64,000 nt of DNA from Porphyra umbilicalis (taxonomy: Eukaryota; Rhodophyta; Bangiophyceae; Bangiales; Bangiaceae), in NCBI GenBank assembly GCA_002049455.2, contig KV918833.1:186001-250000 (forward strand), in the 5' to 3' direction. The first letter of the stretch is position 1. Each line of letters begins with the position of its first letter. The translations under genes and the position numbers were made by a program. A model generated the notes under the pieces. That model saw only the letters and a list, made by a program, of their open reading frames with translations. It was not told the DNA's origin and made no database searches. This document shows positions 54,762 to 64,000 of the stretch, in pieces.

Positions 54762-57700
54762 CGCCCGCCGTCGGCCCACCCGCCACACGACGCACCGTCA
54801 CCGCCACGCGGGGCGCACGGGCGCCGCCGCTGGCGGCGCTACCAGCATTCCCCGCGGCGCCACCGCCGCCGCCGGCACCGCCGCCGCCGCCCCTGGCGGG
54901 CGCGCCGCGCGGGGCCGTCGGCGCCGGTCCGCCGGCGCCCCCCGCGACGGCGGCGCAGAGCGTCGCGCGCACGACGCCCGCGCCGCGGTCGAGGACCACC
55001 CGCTCCACGCCGAGGGTGACGAGCGCGTCGGCAATGGCGGCGAGCGCCGCCCCCGGCGCGAGGCGCGTGTAAAAGGTGACGCCCCGCGCGCCGCCGGCGG
55101 GCGCGTCGGCAGCGGCAGCGGCCGCCGCCGCCGCCGCGGCCGCCACGCCTGCGGTCGCCCCCGCCGTGACGGCGGGGGCCGTCGGCGCCGCGCCAGAGGC
55201 CGACCGCCGCCCGCCCCCTCCCGCCGGCGGCGGGGACGCACGCGGCGACGCGGTGCCGCGTGACGACACGGGGGAGGCAGAGGGGGGGGTTCCCGCCGCC
55301 GCAGAGGCGGCCGGGCCGACGCCCCCGCGGGCCCCCCCGCCGCCGCCCGGCGGCCGCCGCCAGGGCGACGCGGTGCCGCGCGAGGCGGAGCGCGCGCGCG
55401 GGCGCCCGCGCTCCCCGTCGGCGGGCGGGGCCCACGGGGCGCCGCCGCCGCCGACGCCGCGGCGGCGGCCCGGCGACGGCGGAACGGCGGCGGCCGCGTC
55501 GGCGTCGGCGCCGCCCCCGCCGCCCGCGGCCGGCGCCTCGCTGGTGCGGCGGCCGAGGCTGCTCAGGCGGCTCAAAGCCATCCGCGGCCGCGCTGTGCGG
55601 CCGGCGGTAGGCGCAGCCGCGGCGGCCGCCGCCCCTGTCGGCCGCTGACCATTGTCGCGCTCGCCCACAGGTGGCACGTCGGGCTGGTGCGCCGTGACGA
55701 GGCTGCCGCTGCCTCGCGGCGCCATGCGGCCGGCGGTGTGGGGCTGCGCCGTCGCGCCGCTGGGGCGCCGTGGGGACGGGGGGGGACCCCCGTCCGCATG
55801 GACGGGGCGCGGCGAGGGGGGGGGCTCCACGCCGACCGCATGCCACGGCGGCGCGTCGCTCTCGGATGACCAGGGGATGGTACCCCCGCCGCCGCTGCTG
55901 GCGCCGCCACCGCTGCCGCCACCGCACCCGTCACCGCCGCCGTCGTCGCGGCGCGAGGCGCCGCCCCAGCCGCCGCCCAAGACGTCCGCCGCCCGCTCCG
56001 CAGCGGTCGGCGAGGACGCCACGGGCGGTGCCGACGGGCGGCGGCGGCGGCGCTCGGCGCTGCCGCGGCGGCCAAACGGCGACACGGGGCGGCCGGCGCG
56101 CCCCGGCCGGGCGGTCGACGCGCCACCCGCCCCCCCCCCCCCCGGCCCCTCCTCCCCATCTGACGCCGCCTCGTCGCTGCCCCCCCCATGACCGACGCGC
56201 CGGAAGGGGGCGTCGAGCCGCTCCTGCGTCGCTGCAAGCTGCTGGCCACGCGGGCAAAGGCGCGGCGGCCACCGCCGCCGCCGCCCCCCCGACTCGAGCG
56301 GCCGCCCGCCAGCGCCGGTCGCTCAGTGGCCGACGCGGCGCTCGCGGTGCTGAGGCCCGAGGCGCCGCCGAGGCTCCCCGAGCTACCGCCGGCGGCGGCG
56401 GCGGCGGCCGCCGCGTCGGCGGCGCCATCGGCGGGGCCGACCAGCGCCGAGTTGATGCCCCCACCCCCGCGCCCCCCCCCGCCGACGACCGCTTGGCGGG
56501 AGAGCCCCGGCGCGACGGCGCCGTCCCCGTCGGCCGCCGCCGCCGCCGCCGCCCAGCTGCCCGAGTGGGCGAGCGGGGCGGTCGCGAGCGCCCACCCTCC
56601 CCCGGTCCCCCCCCCCCCCTGGCCGTCGCCGCTGGCCGCCACCCATCCCGCGGCGCCCCCCCCCCCCCGCTGCCGGCCGACGCGTCCCCTCCCCCGCCCT
56701 CCGACGAGTCGGACAGTGACCGTGGCGCAATGGTGCCGTGCTCCCTCCGGTGCCGCGTCGGCGTCAGCGCGCCGCCGGACGCGCGGGTCGGCAGGCACGC
56801 CACCTCGTCCCCCCGGTCGGGCGCGTCGGTCCGCCGCACGGGCGGCGGCGCGCGGGGTGATGCGACCGCCGAGCGGGTGTAGACAAACGTGCACAAGTCC
56901 CGCTCTGCCACAGTGCTGCCGCTGCCGCCGCTGCGCGCGGAGGTGGCGGCGCTAAAGGCGGTGGCAGAGCCCGCCGTGGTGCTCGCGCCGCCGCCTCCGA
57001 CGCTGTCGCCGCCACTGGCGGGCGATAGCACCCCCGCGGCGCCCAGGCGGGCAAGGGGCGGCGGCGGCGCCACCCGCCGCCGGTACGCGGCGGCACGCTC
57101 GGCGGGGGTGGCGAGGGCCAGGTCGACGGTTGGGTAGGTGGGCACGACTGTCCCGTCTTCGTCCTCTTCCGAGGAGAAGGACGTCTCGCTGTCGACCTCA
57201 TAGTCGAGGAAGAGCACCGGCGTTGGTGGCGGCGGCGCGAGCCGGCTGGGCGGCGTCAGTGACCCCGCCGACGGGCGGGTGTGGGCGTCGGCCACGGACG
57301 CCACCCCAACGCCCGTGCCGTGGTAGCACGGGGACAACCCGTCCAACATGGACGGGCTCAAGCACGCGCCGCGCCCATCCGACGCGGCGCCATGCGTGCT
57401 GTCCGCCGTGGCCGGCTGGGCCCGGCCGCTGCCGCTGCGCACCAGACCGCCACCGCTGCCGCTACGCGCCAGTGCGCCGCGGCTCTCACTCGGCGCAAGG
57501 CCACTCGACACAAGCCAGCCAGCGGCGGGGCACCCCCCGCCACACGCGGCCCCTGGGGAACCCCCCCATGCGCCGCCCGTCTGTCTCCGCCGTGCGCGCG
57601 AGGAGGCGGCCTCAACGGCGGCATGGCTGCCACCGCCGCTCCCATCCCGCAAACGGTCTGTGGAGGGCGCCTCTCGAGCGGCCGACCCACGACCAGCGTC

Positions 57701-59074
57701 TGCGGCCACGGCCGCTGCGTTGCTGCTCGGCGACACCCCACCGCCGTCGCCGCCGCCGCCGCCGCCGCCGCGACGGGCTGGGCCCGTGCCCCCGCCGCTG
57801 CAGCTGCGCGTACCGGGGGAGGTGGCAGCGCCGCCGCCCCGGCCACCAGCCGCCACACCGGCGCCGTTGCCAGTGGTCGGCGCCCCGCTGCGGCGGGCGC
57901 CGCCGCCGCCCCCCCCCCCCCACGGCCGCCGCCGGCGAACCCCCCCCCCCCCCCGGCCGCCCTGCGCCGACGCCGTACGCGGCCAGGGAGGCGGGCGTCA
58001 GCGCAAACGCGTCGAGGCTCGGCTGCCCCTCTGCCCACGCACCGCCGCCGACCGACGGGATGGCAAACAGGAGGCCCCCATCCTCTTCCACGCGGCGTCC
58101 CGGTGGGGGGACATCCCCACCAGGCGCCGCCGGGCGCGGCAGCCGTCGACCTCCGGCGCCGTCGGCGAGCGGGACGTCCAGGTGGTGCTCTCTGTGCTCC
58201 AACCGTTGCCGCCGCTTTGGCTGCTGCCGCTGCCGCCGTCGCTGCCGCCGCCGACGGCGTCGGCGGGTGGCGGGTGGCCGCCAGCACAAGCCCGGTGGGG
58301 CGCGCCGCCGGCGGTGGCGGCCGCCGTCGCAACGTCGGGCACCCACACGGCGGCGGCGGGTGCCGACGCGTCCGCCCCACCCACTTCCCGATCAGCGTCT
58401 GGGGACAAGGCCGCCGCCAGCGTTGCGATGCGCTGCCCCCGTGGGGGCCGGCTCCAGTTGCCGGCCACGCCTGGCGGCATCATGCCGTCCGTCACCCGCG
58501 CGCCGTCGTCACCACCACCACTACCGCCACCACCGCCGCCGCCGCCGCCGCCACCGCTTGGCGCCACCACGGCACCCGCCAGTACCGCGTCCTCCCCCCC
58601 CCCCCCCCCCTCAGGCGGGTCGTCCACCTCCCACAACCGCCGCAGGGTGTCGACGCCACGCGCGCCGCGTCTGCCGTCCCGTGGCGTCCACAGCGCCGGC
58701 GGCCCGTCGCCGCCGTTGCGCCGGTCCATCCGCACCACCGCCGGGGGGGAGGGAGGGGGCGGCGCCAGCCCCCACGGCGGCCGCCCCGCTGGCCGTTGCC
58801 GCCGCCGCCGTCCCCCACCGGCCCGCCACCGCCAACCGGCCGTCGCAGCCGGCCGCACCGCCGCCCCCGCCGCGCACGGGTGGGGTGGCAGCGGGTCGAG
58901 GCGCGCGTGAGGGGGGGGGGGGGTCGTCGGACGTGGAGGCGCCTGCTGCCCCCCAGCGCGGCGGCAGACGGGCGGCACGCGTCGCCGGCGGCCGGAACAC
59001 GGGCAGCACCCCGCGTAGGCAGACCGGCGCGGGACGGCAGCGCCCGCCCTCCCCCGCCCGCGCCGCCGCCGCAC
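54530..59074 (-). CDS. Large Ala/Gly/Pro-rich protein with a KA1-like C-terminal domain
   Basis: A minus-strand coding zone of about 4.5 kb in several frames. The ordered parts, in protein order, are: RRGARGVDTLRRLWEVDD (near 58640); RPPRGQRIATLAAALSPDAD (near 58430); a stretch with DGGLLFAIPSVGG and SLDAFALTPASLAAYGVG (near 58050); FLDYEVDSETSFSSEEDEDG (near 57200); and at the end VTFYTRLAPGAALAAIADAL (near 55080) and MTRVRVRRSKADWWRTEAAT (near 54690). The last two fit the start and end of a KA1 domain, the membrane- or kinase-regulating module at the C-terminus of MARK, SNF1-related and CIPK kinases, here split by a Gly-rich insert. The AFALTP stretch resembles the NAF motif of CIPKs. I find no kinase domain upstream as far as 60 kb. 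Limits and exon structure are uncertain. Confidence 0.4.
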
Positions 59075-60270
59075 CCCAACGGGCCGCCGCGGTCAGCGCA
59101 CGTACCGGCTGGGGCGGCACGCGCGGCCGGGGGTGGTCAACGTCGGGCGCTGCCGCCGCCGTCGGCGGGCGCCCATCGCTGCTCGGCGGCGGTGGCGGCG
59201 GTGGCAGCACGGGGGCGAGGGGGGGGGTGGGGACCCACCACCAACGCCGTTGCCGGGGCGGCTGTCACCACCCCGCGCGGCCAGCCTCCCTCGGTGGGGA
59301 GGGGGCCGACGGCGCCGCGCGCCCCCGCCACGGGGGCCCGGGCAGGCGGGCCGCAACGTGGGACCCGCCTGCGGGGGGGTACGACCCCCGCAGCGGCGGC
59401 GGGACATGCAACCAGCGCCGCAGCGCCGCAGCGCGCAGAGACCAAGGCGGGAGCAGGGGGGACGGCGCCGCCACCAGCCACCCAAAATATTCAAGCTCGA
59501 CGGCGCCCACTGGCGGCGTCCCGGGCGCGGTGGCGGCGGCGGCAGCAGCGGCAATTGCGTTTGCGGTTCGTCCCCGTCAAACGGCGCGACCTGCCAGCAA
59601 AGCACGTGAGTGCGGCGCATCCCGGCCTCGACAGGCCCATTTCTGACGTGCCGGCGGCGCAGATGGTGGGGTGCCAGGCGCAGGCGCGAAAGTCGGCAGA
59701 TGGGCGTGGCGGTGGCTGTCGCCCACGCTCCCACGGCGCAAGAATGCGGCTGCCAGCGGGCGACCTGGCAGCGTACGACTTCACGTCAACAAGCTAGAGT
59801 ACGACGTTGCCATGACAGTGGGGGCGCCCTCCACGGTTGCCGATGAACCCAACTCCGGGATGGTTTCTTGCGGGGGGTGAAAACGGCCACGGCGAACCCA
59901 CAGAAAAATATGGCCGGCGGTTGAAGAGGCAGGCACATGGTGCGCGGGGTGCCCGCAGGGAACACTGTAGGAAGCAAGTGATGTAGAAAGAAGTACTTCT
60001 GTATACGCGCTTCGCCAACGTCCCGCAGCACAAGAAAAGCAAGAGGACCAAGAAGCTCCATGGTAATGCAACCAGACGGCCAGGCGAGCAGCACACGAAG
60101 AAAACAAAAGACGGCGAAGGAAAAAGCGCAGCACACCCAAAACGCGTTGAAAAGCACAGTTGCGCGCAACACCATCACAGCATTCGATAGAGAAGCAGCG
60201 GTATGCCGCGAGTCGTCGTGTGGCGCGCATCGGCGAGTCGCCACCCACGCTGCCACTCCCGCCCCATTGA
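59075..60270. other. GC-rich to mixed spacer, no clear gene
   Basis: 59075-59760 is GC-rich with overlapping frames on both strands. 59780-60270 is of more even composition and holds no supported gene; it is the 3' flank of the MYND gene. Confidence 0.4.
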
Positions 60271-62589
60271 TCAGCGCGAAGGCCGCGACATACTTGTTGA
60301 GTCGGCGCGCACGTCCGCCGATACGGGCTTGTTTCCCGAAGCGACCAGCCCGCGGAGCGTCTCCACCATGTCCGGCGTCAGCGCAGCTGGCATGCTGTGG
60401 CGTGGCGCATGCTCGTAGCCTCGCACGACCAGGCGCACCTTGACGCGCGGCGGGTCTTCCGGGTCCTCCGCGGGCTTGACGACGTGCACCGCCCGGAGTG
60501 AAAGGACAGGCTGGCGCGCATCGTCGGGCAGGAGGGTACACATTTTCGCGCGGTGCCACGCTTGCACCTCTGCCTGCACGTCTGCAGGCACCCGCACCTC
60601 TGGCGGGCCGGCGTGCAAGTCCCGCAACACCGCAGCGGCAATCGGGTCGCGCTCACCCCCAGACGCAGGCGCTTCGCGGCGAGAACTGCCGCCCGTGCGG
60701 CCCGCCGTCATGGTCGGCCGCTTCGTCAGGCCAAGGGAAACGGGCCCAAAAGATCGCACAAGATGCGGGTACTCCCGATAGATGACGCGGAGCATGCGAC
60801 CATTATGTTTCTCCAGCGCAACGTCAAGCTTCTCCCGCGGCACCGCCCCGGGCCAGTGGACGTAAGCTTCAGCGGGAGCGAGGACCACCGCCCCCGCCTC
60901 AATGTCAATGAGGCAGACGACGTCGCGCAGCGTGAGGCCCGCCTCCTCCACCTGTCGCGCCTTGGCCGCCGGCCAACTCCAATCCGTCCTCCAGTTGCCC
61001 GTGAGGTCCACCTGCGTCGGGTTGTAGACCACAGCGTGGGGCCGCAGACGCGGGACGGGCGCCTTCGAATGCGACGGACCGGCGGTCGACGCCAGCCGGG
61101 CGGCCTCGGCGTCAACGGCTTGCTTGCCGAGGCGCGACCAGCCCTTGCATGCCCGGCTGTGGCCAGACTCCCACGACACCTCTGAGCAGTCGCTTGAGCA
61201 GTATTGGGCGACGCCGCAGCCCGAGCAGCGGGAGACGGAGCGGCTGGGGAAACCCAACTTGTGGTCGTTGCCGCACTCCCAGCAGCGGCCGCCGGCAAAC
61301 ATAAGTTGGATGCACGACGGAGGGCAGGGAGCGGGCGCCCAGGGCGTCGCCGGCGGCGGCTCCACCGTCCCCGTCGTGCTCGACGTGAGCAGAAGGAGCG
61401 TCTGGAAGACCGTCCCAACGGGCGCGGAAACGCGCGACAGCGCCGCGCTTCGCCACAACGACTTGGCGTCAAGGAGAATTTGCGGCACGGGGTGGGTACG
61501 CGACGACGCTGCCCCCGCGGCCACGTGCAGGGCGAGCTCCGCCGCGCGGATATCAAAGCCCGCCGGCACCCCCACCGGCGGGGACGTGGCATACTCCACA
61601 AGCAACCGGAGCACGGACGGCACGCGGACAAGGCCCTCCCACTGCACCCCGTAGATGCACAGGAAAGTCAAAACGCGGTCCGCCAGGTTAACGTTGGCCG
61701 ACGACGCAGCGCGGGCGAGCGTGGCCAGCACCTTGGGCGCGGAGCGGATCTTGCGGAAACCGGTTGCATCAAACGCCACCAAGGCCTCGAGCGCCCTCAG
61801 TAGCAGGAGGAAGGTCGTCGAGGCTTTCGCCCCGAGGTGCGCCGTGGCTAGCTCCTCGGCGTGGTCGACCACCTTGGCCATACAACTCGGCAAGGCGTTG
61901 AGCACCGCGCACGGGACGCCAATGGCAAACGCCGCCAACGCCTGCGCCGGCTCATGGCCGTACGTGTAGTTGGCGCACCGGCGGGTGACGGTCAGCTTGA
62001 GCCACTCGGCAGACATCCTCAACACGAGCGGCGCGGACGCCAGCCGCGCCAGCCGCTCGCGGCGGGTCGTGTCGTCGTCGGGCGGCCCGCAATCCCAGGT
62101 GCCGCGGGTGCACGGCCCGGAGCGGCGGTCACCGCCGACCGGCTCGGGGCGCTCAGCGGTGCGGTCGATGAGCTTGTCGAGTAGCGTCACGTACGTGCTT
62201 GCCATCGTGTCGAGGGTGTCCGCCACCAAGCAGCCGGGGGTGTAGAAGACGGGCAGCGCTTCGACAAGGGCGTCGAGGACTGCGTCGTCACCGCAATGGC
62301 ACACGCCTGTCGCCTTATCGAGTGCCTCCCACCGCTTCATAGTGCGGTTGCCCCAGTGCGCGCGGTCCGGTTGGCCATGAGACGACGAGTGGGGGTTGTA
62401 GCAGGACATCAGCTGCCGAGCGCAGGTGGTGAAGCTCCTGACCAAGGCGGTTGCCGCCGCGGCATCATTGATCAGCCTATGGCAAGTGGCCGGCGCGAGG
62501 TAGGCCCGCAGCGCAACCAGGTCCGTCTCGGTGCCGCCGTCGACCAAGTCCCAAAACTGTCGCGGCAATGCGGGTGAAGTCAACGCCAT
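60271..62589 (-). CDS. MYND zinc-finger protein
   Basis: A 772-residue frame from the ATG at 62589 (MALTSPALPRQFW); the frame is open 24 codons further up. A MYND finger lies at residues ~434-481 (about 61147-61290): CWEC, then CSGCGVAQYCSSDC and W..GH...C, with the full Cys/His set visible. MYND fingers bind proline-rich partner peptides. The N-terminal ~400 residues are helical and Ala/Leu-rich, like a chain of ARM/HEAT-type helices. The C-terminal part has a compact region (LTLRDVVCLIDIEAGAVVLA and following) of unknown fold. No SET domain is seen, so it is not a SMYD-type methyltransferase. It looks intact and intronless. Confidence 0.75.
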   Translation of the reverse strand: MALTSPALPRQFWDLVDGGTETDLVALRAYLAPATCHRLINDAAAATALVRSFTTCARQLMSCYNPHSSSHGQPDRAHWGNRTMKRWEALDKATGVCHCGDDAVLDALVEALPVFYTPGCLVADTLDTMASTYVTLLDKLIDRTAERPEPVGGDRRSGPCTRGTWDCGPPDDDTTRRERLARLASAPLVLRMSAEWLKLTVTRRCANYTYGHEPAQALAAFAIGVPCAVLNALPSCMAKVVDHAEELATAHLGAKASTTFLLLLRALEALVAFDATGFRKIRSAPKVLATLARAASSANVNLADRVLTFLCIYGVQWEGLVRVPSVLRLLVEYATSPPVGVPAGFDIRAAELALHVAAGAASSRTHPVPQILLDAKSLWRSAALSRVSAPVGTVFQTLLLLTSSTTGTVEPPPATPWAPAPCPPSCIQLMFAGGRCWECGNDHKLGFPSRSVSRCSGCGVAQYCSSDCSEVSWESGHSRACKGWSRLGKQAVDAEAARLASTAGPSHSKAPVPRLRPHAVVYNPTQVDLTGNWRTDWSWPAAKARQVEEAGLTLRDVVCLIDIEAGAVVLAPAEAYVHWPGAVPREKLDVALEKHNGRMLRVIYREYPHLVRSFGPVSLGLTKRPTMTAGRTGGSSRREAPASGGERDPIAAAVLRDLHAGPPEVRVPADVQAEVQAWHRAKMCTLLPDDARQPVLSLRAVHVVKPAEDPEDPPRVKVRLVVRGYEHAPRHSMPAALTPDMVETLRGLVASGNKPVSADVRADSTSMSRPSR

Positions 62590-64000
62590 GGTGCGAGGCC
62601 GTCGGCCAGGAAGGCAGGGCCCGGACGCAGTGGGTCGCGACAGAGGGTAAGAGTCGAGCAAAACAGCACACCAAAAGCTCCCCGCTCAGCGGGAAGGCAA
62701 GGGAGACGACGGACGCACCAGCACGGAGGACGGCAGAGAGCACGGACGAGAAGGGGCGTCTCACGAGCTGCCCGCGAGAGGGCGGCCGACAGCACGTCGA
62801 GGAGCGCGGGGATGGAGTACTCCCGCAACCCAGGTGGACGCGAAGACGAATAATGTGCTGGGCTTACAGTAACCGAAAAAACATCTGCAAACTTCGGCAT
62901 CGTGAAGGCGATCGCCCATTGATTGGCTCAAGTGGCGGTTCCAACTGATAATCCAGGCCCTCATACCATGCACACACATGGTTTCGACTTTGATTGCGGC
63001 GCTGATGAAAAGAAGGGGGGCTACTCCAAATCCGGCCAAATACTTTAAAAGCATCTGTCGAGGGGTCTTTCCAGCCAATTGGGGCAAGGAACGAAACGAG
63101 AATCTTCCAAAGATTGCGTGCGCACGTGGGCAGGCGTAAGGTTTTTTGCGCCAACCTGGAGGAGGGGAAGAGAACGTCGACATGATTGCCGTATTGTTCT
63201 TCAACTTTTTTCTGCGCAACGGGGAGCTCATCGCGCTGCCAGTGCATGCTCCGCATCATTGGTTCAAAGTGTTTCCAGGGTCGTTCTCGTGTTGTAGTTC
63301 GTTTTCATTAGGCGCACTAGTAGATTTTCCACTAAGACCTAGTTTTACAATTAGTAAGACAGGTGGGGGCCACAACATATTGATGTTGTACTTGTTTGCT
63401 TCATGACATTGTATACTGTATGACCACAATCTGGTCATATACAGTACAATGCATGACATGTCATGTCATGCAGTCTGCTTAGTACAACTGAGTGTGTCAC
63501 AGGAATCGAATTACGCCTGACAGGATGACTGCGCTGCCGGCAAACGAGGTCTTCGTTGTCGTCAGCTTGCACAGCCGTCGTAGCAGAGCGTCGTTGTGTA
63601 GACGGTCTGCGCATCCGTTTTCATCAGTCGCCCTGGAAAATCGCCCTATCGCTGCAGGAGAACCGTCCTGGTCTGGCTGTCGGCTCGCGAGGTGTGCAAT
63701 GCGGCCCGCACACGGCGCTGAGAGTGAGCGGAATGAGGAACCGCCTCCGCTGTCAATGGCCGCACGGGCACGTGGAGCGGCCCAGGGCGGCGCAATGAGG
63801 GTACTGTGCAAACTACAGCTGGGGTTGTCGCTGATGGGAACGAGCCCGCGACCACAAGCTTGATCGAACTCGCTCGGTGACGTGCTTTTTTTTATCTGCC
63901 AATGAGGGGGGTACTGTAGGTGAGGGGAACGAGCCGCTCGCGACCCCGGCCACACCACCTCTTCACCAAGTGGTTTGGGTTCCATAGTTTGGCCATGCCG
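62590..64000. other. Right-end intergenic region
   Basis: No supported gene. An imperfect AT-rich hairpin lies at about 63402-63460, and an imperfect tandem duplication (GGTACTGT...GGGAACGAGCC) at about 63789-63850 and 63905-63945. Confidence 0.5.

Noticed and set aside
59590-59660. VAPFDGDEP on the minus strand, resembling kinase subdomain IX
   Set aside because: No other kinase motif (HRD, DFG, APE) is found in any minus frame nearby, so the match is probably chance.
1-64000. Stop-codon reassignment in this genome
   Set aside because: TAA, TAG and TGA each occur within otherwise good frames, and intact genes end at normal stops, so no single reassignment explains the data.

Overview
The window looks like nuclear DNA of a GC-rich eukaryote with few introns. 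It carries a partial E(z)-type chromatin gene, F-box, MYND and U1-type zinc-finger proteins, a Ty3/gypsy-class LTR retrotransposon with a chromodomain, MITE-like inverted-repeat elements and abundant satellite DNA. Nothing in it looks prokaryotic. Long single-exon genes, strong G/C bias, Ala/Gly/Pro/Arg-rich disordered segments and G/C homopolymers of 19-28 bases would fit a bangiophyte red alga such as Porphyra or Pyropia; that is an inference from style, not a match.

Layout. 1-2016 (minus): 5' part of an E(z)-type histone methyltransferase that runs off the left edge inside its CXC domain. 2690-5140: 164-bp satellite, part of it homogenised into a 655-bp higher-order repeat. 5207-6206: Tc1/mariner (IS630)-type transposase with one frameshift. 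6715-18223: complete LTR retrotransposon with 651-bp LTRs and a 5-bp target duplication; besides gag-pol it carries a long open antisense reading frame between the chromodomain and the 3' LTR. 20085-21715: 15-bp minisatellite holding a solo LTR of the same family. 22795-25020: second satellite array with related monomers.

25.3-28.7 kb: zinc-finger gene (minus) and F-box gene (plus). 28.7-33.4 kb: mostly non-coding, with a 77-bp tandem repeat, a PIF/Harbinger-like MITE and a dispersed repeat also found near 53.7 kb. 33.4-43.4 kb: three lineage-specific genes of unknown function. 45.6-46.7 kb: proline-rich gene with a helical tail. 47.4 kb: small foldback element flanked by TA. 47.9-59.1 kb: two extremely GC-rich minus-strand coding zones, one containing an RluA-type pseudouridine synthase and one ending in a KA1-like domain. 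60.3-62.6 kb: MYND zinc-finger gene.

Several genes show an in-frame stop or change reading frame. All three stop codons occur, and some of the frame changes fall at G/C homopolymers, so consensus errors, short introns or pseudogenes are more likely than a changed genetic code. The strongest candidates for something new are the antisense ORF of the LTR element and the 164/655-bp satellite system.
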